A stretch of DNA of 5,670 nt. It comes from Coriobacteriales bacterium (GTDB lineage: Bacteria; Actinomycetota; Coriobacteriia; Coriobacteriales; UBA8131). The position numbers and the translations under genes are program-made. The DNA lies in assembly GCA_031276475.1 (NCBI GenBank), contig JAISMZ010000177.1, positions 1 to 5,670 on the forward strand. Reading direction: 5' to 3'. Numbering within the stretch: the first letter of the stretch is position 1; each line of letters starts with the position of its first letter. The notes under the pieces are model-generated. The model had not been told where the DNA came from. It did not search any database and saw only the letters and a list, made by a program, of their open reading frames with translations. Positions 1-5,615 of this stretch are shown one piece after another.

Positions 1-401
1 AGCATCGTCAGATACCTCGGCTGCGCGAGCTGAATCCCGATCCCCTGCTTGAGATAAATCCCGATGACGCCCGAGAAATTGGAGTTACAAATGGGCAGTG
101 GGTCGAGATCGCCAATGAGTTTGGTAAGGCAAAGTTTAAAGCTAAGGTATCGCCAATCGTGCGCTCGGGCGTGGTGCACGCTCAACATGGTTGGTGGTTC
201 CCCGAGCAGGAAGGTGAGGCGCCCAATCTCTTTGGAGTCTGGCAGTCAAATTGCAACGACCTTGTGCCCAACCACTACAACAGCAAACTCGGGTACGGCG
301 CACCGCATAAGTGCATGTCGTGCAGCGTAGCGCCGCTTGAAGAGAATCTTGATACCGATATGGATTACGTCTGGGAGAAGTTTGGGAGGTTGGTGAAATA
401 A
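1..401 (+). CDS. Molybdopterin oxidoreductase catalytic subunit L1, C-terminal fragment (5' end outside window)
   Basis: The first complete codon is at position 3, and the frame stays open to the TAA at 399-401, giving about 132 residues of the C-terminus of a much larger protein. This is the molybdopterin-dinucleotide-binding domain of the DMSO reductase superfamily. It shows the pattern RQ-P-RELNPDPLLEINP, then IGVTNGQWVEI, SPIV and HAQHGWWFPEQ. The same pattern occurs at residues 671-737 of the complete enzyme encoded at 2733-5156, and the two are about half identical over the ~78 residues I aligned. Near the end is a KCMSC motif (codons 309-323), also present in the paralogue. The protein is the catalytic partner of the small iron-sulphur protein that starts at 401, whose ATG overlaps this stop. 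By analogy it is a cytoplasmic Mo/W bis-MGD reductase or dehydroxylase. Its substrate, iron-sulphur motif and any signal peptide lie outside the window. The family is confident; the reaction is unknown. Confidence 0.93.
   Translation, partial: HRQIPRLRELNPDPLLEINPDDAREIGVTNGQWVEIANEFGKAKFKAKVSPIVRSGVVHAQHGWWFPEQEGEAPNLFGVWQSNCNDLVPNHYNSKLGYGAPHKCMSCSVAPLEENLDTDMDYVWEKFGRLVK
384..390 (+). promoter_or_regulatory. Ribosome binding site for S1, inside the L1 coding sequence
   Basis: GGGAGGT lies within the last codons of L1, 10 bases before the ATG at 401. Together with the TAATG stop/start overlap it indicates translational coupling of L1 and S1. It also fixes the S1 start, because the next in-frame methionine is only at residue 93. 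Confidence 0.7.
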
Positions 402-757
402 TGGCCGTACAATATGGACTGCTTGTTGATTATCAGTATTGCACGGGCTGTCAGACCTGTGAGATTGCCTGCAAGGAAGAGCATGATTTTCCGGTGGGAA
501 AATGGGGCATCCGCGTTTTGGATGACGGCCCCTGGCAAAAAGATGACACTGATGACGAGGGCAGGAACTTTAACTGGAACAAGATCCCGGTGCCTACCGA
601 CCTATGCGATCTCTGCGCAGATCGTGTGGCTGCTGGCAAGGAACCCACCTGCGTTCACCACTGTCAGGCCTTTGTAATGAAATATGATACTATCGAGGAG
701 CTTTCACAGGAACTGGCGAAAAAACCGAAGCAGGTACTTTGGGTTCCAAAAGGATAG
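401..757 (+). CDS. Small two-cluster [4Fe-4S] ferredoxin-like subunit S1
   Basis: This 118-residue protein is the electron-transfer partner of L1. It has eight cysteines in two groups: C14-x2-C17-x2-C20-x3-C24 and C69-x2-C72-x11-C84-x3-C88. That is enough for two [4Fe-4S] clusters in the usual arrangement, where the last cysteine of each group ligates the other cluster. The arrangement resembles the N-terminal half of DmsB/NrfC-type subunits, but those normally carry about 16 cysteines and four clusters, so this is a compact version. There is no signal peptide or membrane segment, so it should be cytoplasmic. The acidic linker at residues 41-56 separates the two motifs. The start overlaps the L1 stop by one base (TAATG) with a Shine-Dalgarno inside L1. 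An intrinsic terminator follows 44 bases downstream, so S1 ends this operon. It is paralogous to S2 at 5174-5512. Confidence 0.93.
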   Translation: MAVQYGLLVDYQYCTGCQTCEIACKEEHDFPVGKWGIRVLDDGPWQKDDTDDEGRNFNWNKIPVPTDLCDLCADRVAAGKEPTCVHHCQAFVMKYDTIEELSQELAKKPKQVLWVPKG

Positions 758-801
758 AGGCTTGCTCGATGCTTATGGTTTTCGGATATCTCGGCAGCCT
801 C

Positions 802-834
802 GGCCCAGCCAGACACAGGTCTGGCTGGGCCTTT
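802..834 (+). terminator. Intrinsic terminator after the L1-S1 module
   Basis: There is a perfect 13-bp inverted repeat: GGCCCAGCCAGAC at 802-814, loop ACAG at 815-818, and the complementary arm at 819-831. It is followed by a short T run (832-834, then CC). The long GC-rich stem with a tetraloop is very stable. The T tract is short, so it may leak or also help protect the 3' end of the transcript. It lies 45 bases after the S1 stop and separates that operon from the regulator gene. Confidence 0.85.
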
Positions 835-883
835 CCGTGTGCTCGACCACTCGTAAGGTGCCGATCAATGTTTGTGCGTCATC

Positions 884-914
884 TTCAAAGTAAATATGCT
901 GAGCGCGGTACAAT
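884..914 (+). promoter_or_regulatory. Candidate promoter for the LuxR-type regulator
   Basis: TACAAT at 909-914 is a good -10 match (5 of 6), with a weak -35 candidate TTCAAA at 884-889 (19-base spacer). An overlapping alternative is TTGTGC (872-877), 17 bases, TATGCT (895-900). Either would lie after the terminator at 802-834 and give a short leader before the ATG at 948, so independent transcription of the regulator is plausible. Both are consensus matches by eye only. Confidence 0.35.
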
Positions 915-947
915 GCCCATCGGACAGGAGTGGAGGTTTTTTGAGAC

Positions 948-2411
948 ATGCCGACAGATTCTCAGTTTCAGCCAGGTACAACCGCTGCGTCAACAGACGT
1001 GATTGAGGAACGCAAGGTATTCTCGCTGAGCGCGCTCCTGGGTTTTTTGGGGTACAGCGCCTATGTTTCCTGGGTTTTGGGGATTCTTCTTTTTGGGGAG
1101 TGCTCGCCCTTGTTTTCTGATAGCTCACCTGCAGATAGGGTATTCGCGGTCTTTATCTTCTCAGCCATACTCATCGTCTTGTCCGCTCTGTCAAAGAGGC
1201 TGGCAAATCTGTTGGTACGGCCACGCTGGCTTCGCACGCTGGGAATAGTGGCCTTTGTTGCCTTCCTGCTCGCGTGGGCGCTATCGTTTTTACCCGCTCG
1301 CATCGTTCCTCTGGCCCTTGGTTATCTCTGTCTCTCGCTTTTATGGGCGGTTTTTCTTGGCGGTCGCCGGTGGGTCTTTCGCTACTGCACGGGGGCATTG
1401 ATTGTTGGCGGAGCGATCTGCGTACTCAGTACCGCAATGAATGAGGTGGGTCTGCGAAGCATACTGTGGCTGTTGCCGATCTGCTCGTTAACGCTCTTTT
1501 TTGGCGTGCTCCCGGATATGCTGAGAAATTGGGAGCCAGTCTGTGTTGCCCAAAGCGCTGAACGCCACGTTCCTCACATCAGCGGGATGGTCACGACGCT
1601 TTGTGACGGCCTTCTTGGCGGTTTGGCGGCCTATTGTGTGATGTTTGGTTTTTTTATGGAAGGGGGCAAAGGATCTTCCCTCGGCGCCCTTCTGGCAGGT
1701 GTCTTTACCGCGCTGCTGGGCACGGCGCTTCTCATTGACGGCGCCAAAAAGATGTATCTCAGCGAAAAGATGCTGCTTAAAACCTATGTTATCAGAATCA
1801 TGCCGGCACTCTTCTTCCTCTGTTTCATGCCACAGTTCTGGGTGGGAGTTCTGGGGTGCTATCTTTTGGGAAATGTGGCCGTTCATCTGGAATACGTTAC
1901 CGCGGCGACTGCCGAGCAGGTACGTTTTAATCAGCTCAATGCGATATCCCCGTTCAGCACCAGTAAGCTGCTGATCTGCGGCGGTTTTACCGGGGGCTGG
2001 CTTATCGGCTATGCTGCGTTTAGTCTTGCGCCAGAGCTGGAGTTTCTCAAACCACTACTCTTCTTTTTGTTGCTTTTGGCCTTGCTGGTTCTTTCCACCT
2101 TCCTGTTTCAAGACAATTCACATATCACCGAACAGGAAACTGAGATTCAAATAGACGAAATTCATGTTGCTGGCGGCGGCGCCTGGAAGCGCACGGTTGA
2201 GCAGATAGCCAAAGAGGTCGACTTATCGCCGCGGCAGACCGAGGTGCTCTTCCTTTTGGCGCGTGGCAGAAACGCCCGCTATATTCAGGAGCAGTTCTAT
2301 ATTTCAAAGGCGACCGCCAAGGCCCATATCTATTCGATTTATCGCAAAGCCGGTATTCATTCTCAGCAGGGTCTGATAGATCTTATCGAAAGCAGATGGA
2401 AGAAGCACTGA
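948..2411 (+). CDS. Membrane-embedded LuxR-family transcriptional regulator
   Basis: This 487-residue protein joins an integral-membrane sensor-like domain to a DNA-binding domain. Residues ~26-387 contain about 12 hydrophobic segments (roughly 26-49, 65-82, 95-115, 118-138, 146-164, 169-190, 212-236, 245-264, 282-298, 299-317, 341-360 and 366-387). A short acidic linker (389-405) follows. Residues ~426-483 form a LuxR/GerE helix-turn-helix, with the hallmarks LSPRQTEVL, ISKATAKAHI and IYRKAGIHS. There is no receiver or kinase domain, so it is not a classical two-component regulator. The membrane part probably senses a ligand directly. Such proteins are known from Eggerthella lenta, where they sit beside molybdoenzyme genes and control them (for example the dopamine dehydroxylase regulator); applying that role here is inference. 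GGAGG at 932-936 lies 11 bases before the ATG and supports the start. The gene lies between two paralogous enzyme modules in the same direction and could regulate either or both. Confidence 0.9.
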   Translation: MPTDSQFQPGTTAASTDVIEERKVFSLSALLGFLGYSAYVSWVLGILLFGECSPLFSDSSPADRVFAVFIFSAILIVLSALSKRLANLLVRPRWLRTLGIVAFVAFLLAWALSFLPARIVPLALGYLCLSLLWAVFLGGRRWVFRYCTGALIVGGAICVLSTAMNEVGLRSILWLLPICSLTLFFGVLPDMLRNWEPVCVAQSAERHVPHISGMVTTLCDGLLGGLAAYCVMFGFFMEGGKGSSLGALLAGVFTALLGTALLIDGAKKMYLSEKMLLKTYVIRIMPALFFLCFMPQFWVGVLGCYLLGNVAVHLEYVTAATAEQVRFNQLNAISPFSTSKLLICGGFTGGWLIGYAAFSLAPELEFLKPLLFFLLLLALLVLSTFLFQDNSHITEQETEIQIDEIHVAGGGAWKRTVEQIAKEVDLSPRQTEVLFLLARGRNARYIQEQFYISKATAKAHIYSIYRKAGIHSQQGLIDLIESRWKKH

Positions 2412-2556
2412 GTGACAAAACCGGTTGCCGGCAGGGCTGATAGACAAGCTATGGCGGCAATCATCCCCGTAGGTTAATGAACTCCTCTTCTTTGAGTGCA
2501 TAATCATACCATCCTGTAAATGGCAAAACTGCAGGTTCGGAGTAGTATCGCTCTGT
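2412..2556 (+). other. Intergenic region upstream of the L2 leader, no gene seen
   Basis: This is the first part of the 321-base gap between the regulator and L2. I see no credible coding sequence on either strand. It has no good intrinsic terminator for the regulator gene: TTGCCG (2425-2430) can pair with CGGCAA (2455-2460), but across a 24-base loop and without a T tract. The candidate L2 promoter lies within it, so operator sites for the LuxR-type regulator are most likely here, although I found no convincing dyad. Confidence 0.6.
2492..2520 (+). promoter_or_regulatory. Candidate promoter for the L2-S2 operon
   Basis: TTGAGT (2492-2497) and TGTAAA (2515-2520) are separated by 17 bases; each matches 4 of 6 consensus positions. 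CATAAT at 2499-2504 is an alternative -10 box with a poorer -35. The imperfect match would fit a promoter that needs an activator, as expected for a LuxR-regulated gene. Use of this promoter would leave a leader of about 205 nt before the L2 start. Confidence 0.35.
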
Positions 2557-2686
2557 CTTTAAAGCGGTGGCTCGTTCAACTGACTGGCGCGCGGTTGGGC
2601 AAGATGCCTCTTGCGAAGAGTTCCTGCAAAGAACTCCCCATGAGAAACCCCGTTGGGCTTTGTAGGGGGCACCGCCCTGCTTAAAG
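2557..2686 (+). ncRNA. Predicted structured 5' leader of the L2-S2 operon (possible riboswitch or attenuator)
   Basis: An outer helix can form from CTTTAA (2557-2562) with TTAAAG (2681-2686), continued by GCGGTG (2564-2569) with CACCGC (2670-2675). It encloses three tandem hairpins: GCAAGA-TGCC-TCTTGC (2599-2614), GAGTTC-CTGCAAA-GAACTC (2618-2636), and AAACCC-CGTT-GGG-C-TTT (2645-2661, one bulged C). The G run at 2665-2669 can also pair either with CCCC at 2636-2639 or with GCCC at 2674-2677, suggesting alternative folds. The purine-rich ribosome binding region of L2 lies just downstream. I did not recognise a known riboswitch class. A Moco-type riboswitch would make sense given the downstream enzyme, but I cannot confirm its conserved core. 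All pairings were found by eye. Confidence 0.4.
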
Positions 2687-2732
2687 GCATTGCGAACGAG
2701 GCAAGCGAGGAAGGAAGACGAAAGGAGTACTG

Positions 2733-5156
2733 ATGCTTGATTATCAAGAGTTTCTCGATGGGATAGACCGCAAGGCCTATCATGAGGGCGAATTTCAGTG
2801 GGAGGAGGATGGCTATCAGGTCACCCGAACCAACCATTGGTCGCCGCCAGGTTGCCACAATTCCTGCGGTTTGCTGATTTATACCAAGGATGGCGAGTTT
2901 GCCAAGATAGAAGGCGATCCCCTCAGTCCGTTTGTCAACGGCAAACTCTGTGTGCGCTGCCTTGATATGGAGGAGGCCGTTCATAATCCAGATCGGTTGA
3001 AGTATCCGATGAAGCGCATCGGCGAGCGCGGCTCAAACAAATGGGAACGTATCAGCTGGGAAGAAGCCTTTGATACCTGCGAGCGTGAAGTTCGGCGCGT
3101 TTGGGAGGAATACGGTGGAAGCTCCATCCTGTTGATTCATGGTACTGGTCGCAATACGGGGCCGATGACCTATTTTGGTAACGCCGCACTTAAGACTCCA
3201 AACATTTCAACCTACGGCTTTACCGGCTTTGCCTGCTACCTGCCGCGCCTGTTTGGTGCTTTTGCGCCCTGTGGCGATTATATGATTGCCGATGCGTCCG
3301 AGGGCAGTGAGCTGCGTTATGCCGATCCCGAGTTCACACCTCCCGGCGTGGTGGTCGTCTGGGGCAACGAGCCGCTTAAATCTAACGCCGACGGCTATAT
3401 CGGTCACTGGCTGGCTGTCTGCCATCAGCTGGGCACCAAGATCATCTCCATCGATCCGCGGCTTACCTGGTGGGGCGCTCGTGCGGAGTATCATCTGCAG
3501 ATCCGTCCCGGTACCGACGCCGCCCTGGCCTGTGCCTGGCTGTATGTTGTGATAAACGAAGAGCTTTACGATCAGGATTTTGTGGACAGATGGTGCACGG
3601 GCTTTGACGAGCTCAAAGAGTCTATCCAGGAGTTCACTCCGGCCTGGGCCGCACATATCACCGGTATCCCGGAAGAGGACATCGTCGCCTCAGCGCGGCT
3701 GTATGCCAATACCAAACCAGCGGCCCTTCAATGGGGCCTGGCCATGGATCAGCAGTTGAGCGCTATGGCGCTGAATCTGGCCTGCTGTGATCTGATGGCC
3801 ATAACCGGAAATCTGGACGTACCGGGCGGAAATGTCTTTGTGCGCAACGCCTTTGGTTCCAACAACATTGAGCTTACCGAAAACGTCCTGCCCGATGAAT
3901 GGCGTGCCCAGAAGCTCACCGCTAAATACGCCTTTGGGGCAAACGCTGAGGAGTTCACCACGCATGCGACGTCTGACGGATTGCTCAAGGCGATGGAGAC
4001 GGGCGATCCGATCCCGATCAAGCTTTGCTGGATTGAGACCTCCAACGCCCTGGCCTGTCCGGCGATGGATGTCGGCCGTGTTTATGAGGCCTTTAAGAAC
4101 GTGGACTTCGTCGTTAATGCCGACCCCTTCATTACCCCTATCTCGGCGGCCTACGCCGACATATTGTTGCCCGTCTCGATGAGTTGCGAGCGCAACTCCG
4201 CCCGCACCTGGTGGACGCCGCTGCGTATGATCAATAAAACCAGCCAGTATTACGAATGCAAGTCCGACGAGGAAATCATGTTGGAGATGGGCAAGCGTCT
4301 GAACCCAGTGTATTGGCCGTGGAAGGACGACATTGAGTTCTTGGACTGGTATATCACCGACTGCCAGCTGCCGGATGATCCAAACCGGAAGGATTTCACC
4401 TCAACCAATCTGCAGGCCGAGCAATTCAAGGCCAATAAGCCCAAGATGAAGAAGGGCTTTAAAGAACTCTCTGAGGCGGGGGGATATGCCTACGATGAGT
4501 TTAACAGCGCCTACTACAAATATGAGAAGGGCCTGCTGCGGCCCGATGGCGGGCTGGGATTTGTTACCCAGTCTGGAAGGATTGAGCTGACTCCAATGAT
4601 GTATGAGGTATGGGGTCTCAAACGTACGCCCTATCACATCGAGCCGCCGGAAAGCCCGCTGTCCACACCCGAGAAAATGGAGGAGTATCCGCTGGTGCTG
4701 ACCTGCGGTGGCCGTTCATGGGAGTTCTTCCATTCCGAGAATCGTCAGATGCCTACGATGCGCGAGTTGCATCCCGAGCCGCTGGCCACCATTAATCCCA
4801 AGACGGCTGAAAAATACGGCATCAAAGACGGCGACTATGTGTGGATCGAAAACGACCACGGGCGCTTCCGTCAAAAGGCTTTCTTGTCACCGACAGTAAA
4901 TGAAACCACGGTTCATGCCGAGCATGGCTGGTGGTTCCCCGAGCAGGATGGATCCTCACCCAACTTCTTTGGCACCTTTGACGCCAATCCCAATGTCTGC
5001 ACCAAAGCTTTTGAGACCGGACCTTCCTGCGTAGGCACTTCCATTAAATGCATGATCTGCAAGATCTATCCTTACAAGGAAGGCGACAAGATGCCGCATA
5101 CGGTTATTGTGGAAGAGGACGGATTCTTTGATTATGTGCCCGGCAAGGGCTATTAG
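2733..5156 (+). CDS. Molybdopterin oxidoreductase catalytic subunit L2 (DMSO reductase superfamily, catechol-dehydroxylase-like)
   Basis: This complete 807-residue enzyme should bind a Mo (or W) bis-molybdopterin guanine dinucleotide cofactor. An N-terminal iron-sulphur segment has C41, C45, C73 and C76. MGD-binding signatures follow: VVVVWGNEPLKS (206-217), IISIDPR (237-243), IRPGTD (257-262), MAITGNLDVPGGN (355-367) and ADILLPV (475-481). The C-terminal dinucleotide-binding domain spans ~652-750, including HAEHGWWFPEQ. C168 in FACYLPR lies where the family's Mo-ligating side chain is expected, so it is a candidate metal ligand. There is no Tat or Sec signal, so the enzyme should be cytoplasmic, unlike exported DMSO/TMAO reductases. 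AAAGGAG at 2721-2727 lies 5 bases before the ATG. S2 follows after 17 bases as the electron-transfer partner. Its nearest functional relatives are probably cytoplasmic catechol dehydroxylases, transhydroxylases or acetylene-hydratase-like enzymes of anaerobes. The superfamily is certain; the substrate is not known. Confidence 0.95.
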   Translation: MLDYQEFLDGIDRKAYHEGEFQWEEDGYQVTRTNHWSPPGCHNSCGLLIYTKDGEFAKIEGDPLSPFVNGKLCVRCLDMEEAVHNPDRLKYPMKRIGERGSNKWERISWEEAFDTCEREVRRVWEEYGGSSILLIHGTGRNTGPMTYFGNAALKTPNISTYGFTGFACYLPRLFGAFAPCGDYMIADASEGSELRYADPEFTPPGVVVVWGNEPLKSNADGYIGHWLAVCHQLGTKIISIDPRLTWWGARAEYHLQIRPGTDAALACAWLYVVINEELYDQDFVDRWCTGFDELKESIQEFTPAWAAHITGIPEEDIVASARLYANTKPAALQWGLAMDQQLSAMALNLACCDLMAITGNLDVPGGNVFVRNAFGSNNIELTENVLPDEWRAQKLTAKYAFGANAEEFTTHATSDGLLKAMETGDPIPIKLCWIETSNALACPAMDVGRVYEAFKNVDFVVNADPFITPISAAYADILLPVSMSCERNSARTWWTPLRMINKTSQYYECKSDEEIMLEMGKRLNPVYWPWKDDIEFLDWYITDCQLPDDPNRKDFTSTNLQAEQFKANKPKMKKGFKELSEAGGYAYDEFNSAYYKYEKGLLRPDGGLGFVTQSGRIELTPMMYEVWGLKRTPYHIEPPESPLSTPEKMEEYPLVLTCGGRSWEFFHSENRQMPTMRELHPEPLATINPKTAEKYGIKDGDYVWIENDHGRFRQKAFLSPTVNETTVHAEHGWWFPEQDGSSPNFFGTFDANPNVCTKAFETGPSCVGTSIKCMICKIYPYKEGDKMPHTVIVEEDGFFDYVPGKGY

Positions 5157-5173
5157 AAGGATAGGAGGTTTTC

Positions 5174-5512
5174 ATGAAAGGCATTCTGGTTAACTACGAT
5201 TATTGCACGAACTGTCATAGCTGCGAAGTGGCTTGCAAGAAGTACCTTGAGCTTCCCGAAGGCGAGTTCGGCATCAAGATCTCTGAGATAGGGCCTTGGC
5301 AGTATGAGGGCAAAAGCGGCAGCGAGAAATGGGAGTGGAGCTATCTGCCCGCGCTCACAAAAGCCTGCAATATGTGTGAGGACCGCGTAGAGAAAGGCAA
5401 GATGCCGATGTGCGTGCAGCATTGCCAGGCGTGGTGTCTGTATCATGGCGAGATAGAGGATCTGGCAAAGAAGATCGATGGTAAGACGCGCTGGGCTTTG
5501 TTGTCGCGGTAA
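5174..5512 (+). CDS. Small two-cluster [4Fe-4S] ferredoxin-like subunit S2
   Basis: This 112-residue protein is the probable electron-transfer subunit for L2. Cysteines C11-x2-C14-x2-C17-x3-C21 and C65-x2-C68-x11-C80-x3-C84 provide ligands for two [4Fe-4S] clusters, with the same spacing as in S1. S1 and S2 share landmarks such as VDYQYCTGC/VNYDYCTNC, GPWQ, CxxCxDRV and CVxHCQA, so they are clearly paralogues. S2 has a ninth cysteine, C88, four residues after C84, where S1 has valine. It has no signal peptide or transmembrane segment. AGGAGGT at 5163-5169 gives a strong ribosome binding site 5 bases before the ATG; the L2 stop is 17 bases upstream, so the two are co-transcribed. No membrane-anchor gene follows directly, so electrons probably arrive from a soluble donor. 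Confidence 0.93.
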   Translation: MKGILVNYDYCTNCHSCEVACKKYLELPEGEFGIKISEIGPWQYEGKSGSEKWEWSYLPALTKACNMCEDRVEKGKMPMCVQHCQAWCLYHGEIEDLAKKIDGKTRWALLSR

Positions 5513-5571
5513 AGTACAAAGCGTTAAAGCACTGGAGTTTCGGCGCAAAAGCGCGCTCGCAAAGTATCTGC

Positions 5572-5615
5572 GGAGGATCCGCTGCCGGGGATTACCGGGG
5601 GCCGGCGGATCCTCC
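5572..5615 (+). repeat. Perfect 11-bp inverted repeat (hairpin) downstream of S2
   Basis: GGAGGATCCGC at 5572-5582 and GCGGATCCTCC at 5605-5615 form a perfect 11-bp stem around a 22-base GC-rich loop, 59 bases after the S2 stop. No T tract follows on either strand, so it is not a standard intrinsic terminator. It could be a Rho-linked or stabilising 3' hairpin, or part of a structured leader of the next gene. The left arm can also fold locally as GCGGA-GGA-TCCGC (5570-5582). Confidence 0.6.

Noticed and set aside
1488..1886. Minus-strand open frame of 132 codons inside the regulator gene
   Set aside because: Antisense to the hydrophobic segments of the regulator, which yields a His/Lys/Glu-rich translation typical of a shadow frame.
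2425..2460. Intrinsic terminator after the regulator gene
   Set aside because: Only a 6-bp stem with a 24-base loop and no T tract.
2599..2661. tRNA-like cloverleaf formed by the three tandem hairpins
   Set aside because: Stem lengths and loop sequences do not match a tRNA: no T-loop GTTCRA in position, no anticodon arm with a 7-base loop, no proper acceptor stem.
2557..2686. Firm assignment of the leader as a Moco riboswitch
   Set aside because: The context fits, but I could not identify the conserved core of that class by eye, so it is left as an unclassified structured leader.
2559..2984. Minus-strand open frame of 141 codons spanning the L2 leader and start
   Set aside because: Covers the L2 ribosome binding site and N-terminal iron-sulphur motif on the opposite strand, with no family resemblance of its own.
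3207..3656. Minus-strand open frame of 149 codons inside L2
   Set aside because: Fully antisense to conserved MGD-binding segments of L2; explained by codon bias of the real gene.
5572..5615. Insertion-sequence terminal inverted repeat
   Set aside because: The arms are only 22 bases apart with no transposase between them and no flanking target duplication seen; a hairpin is simpler.
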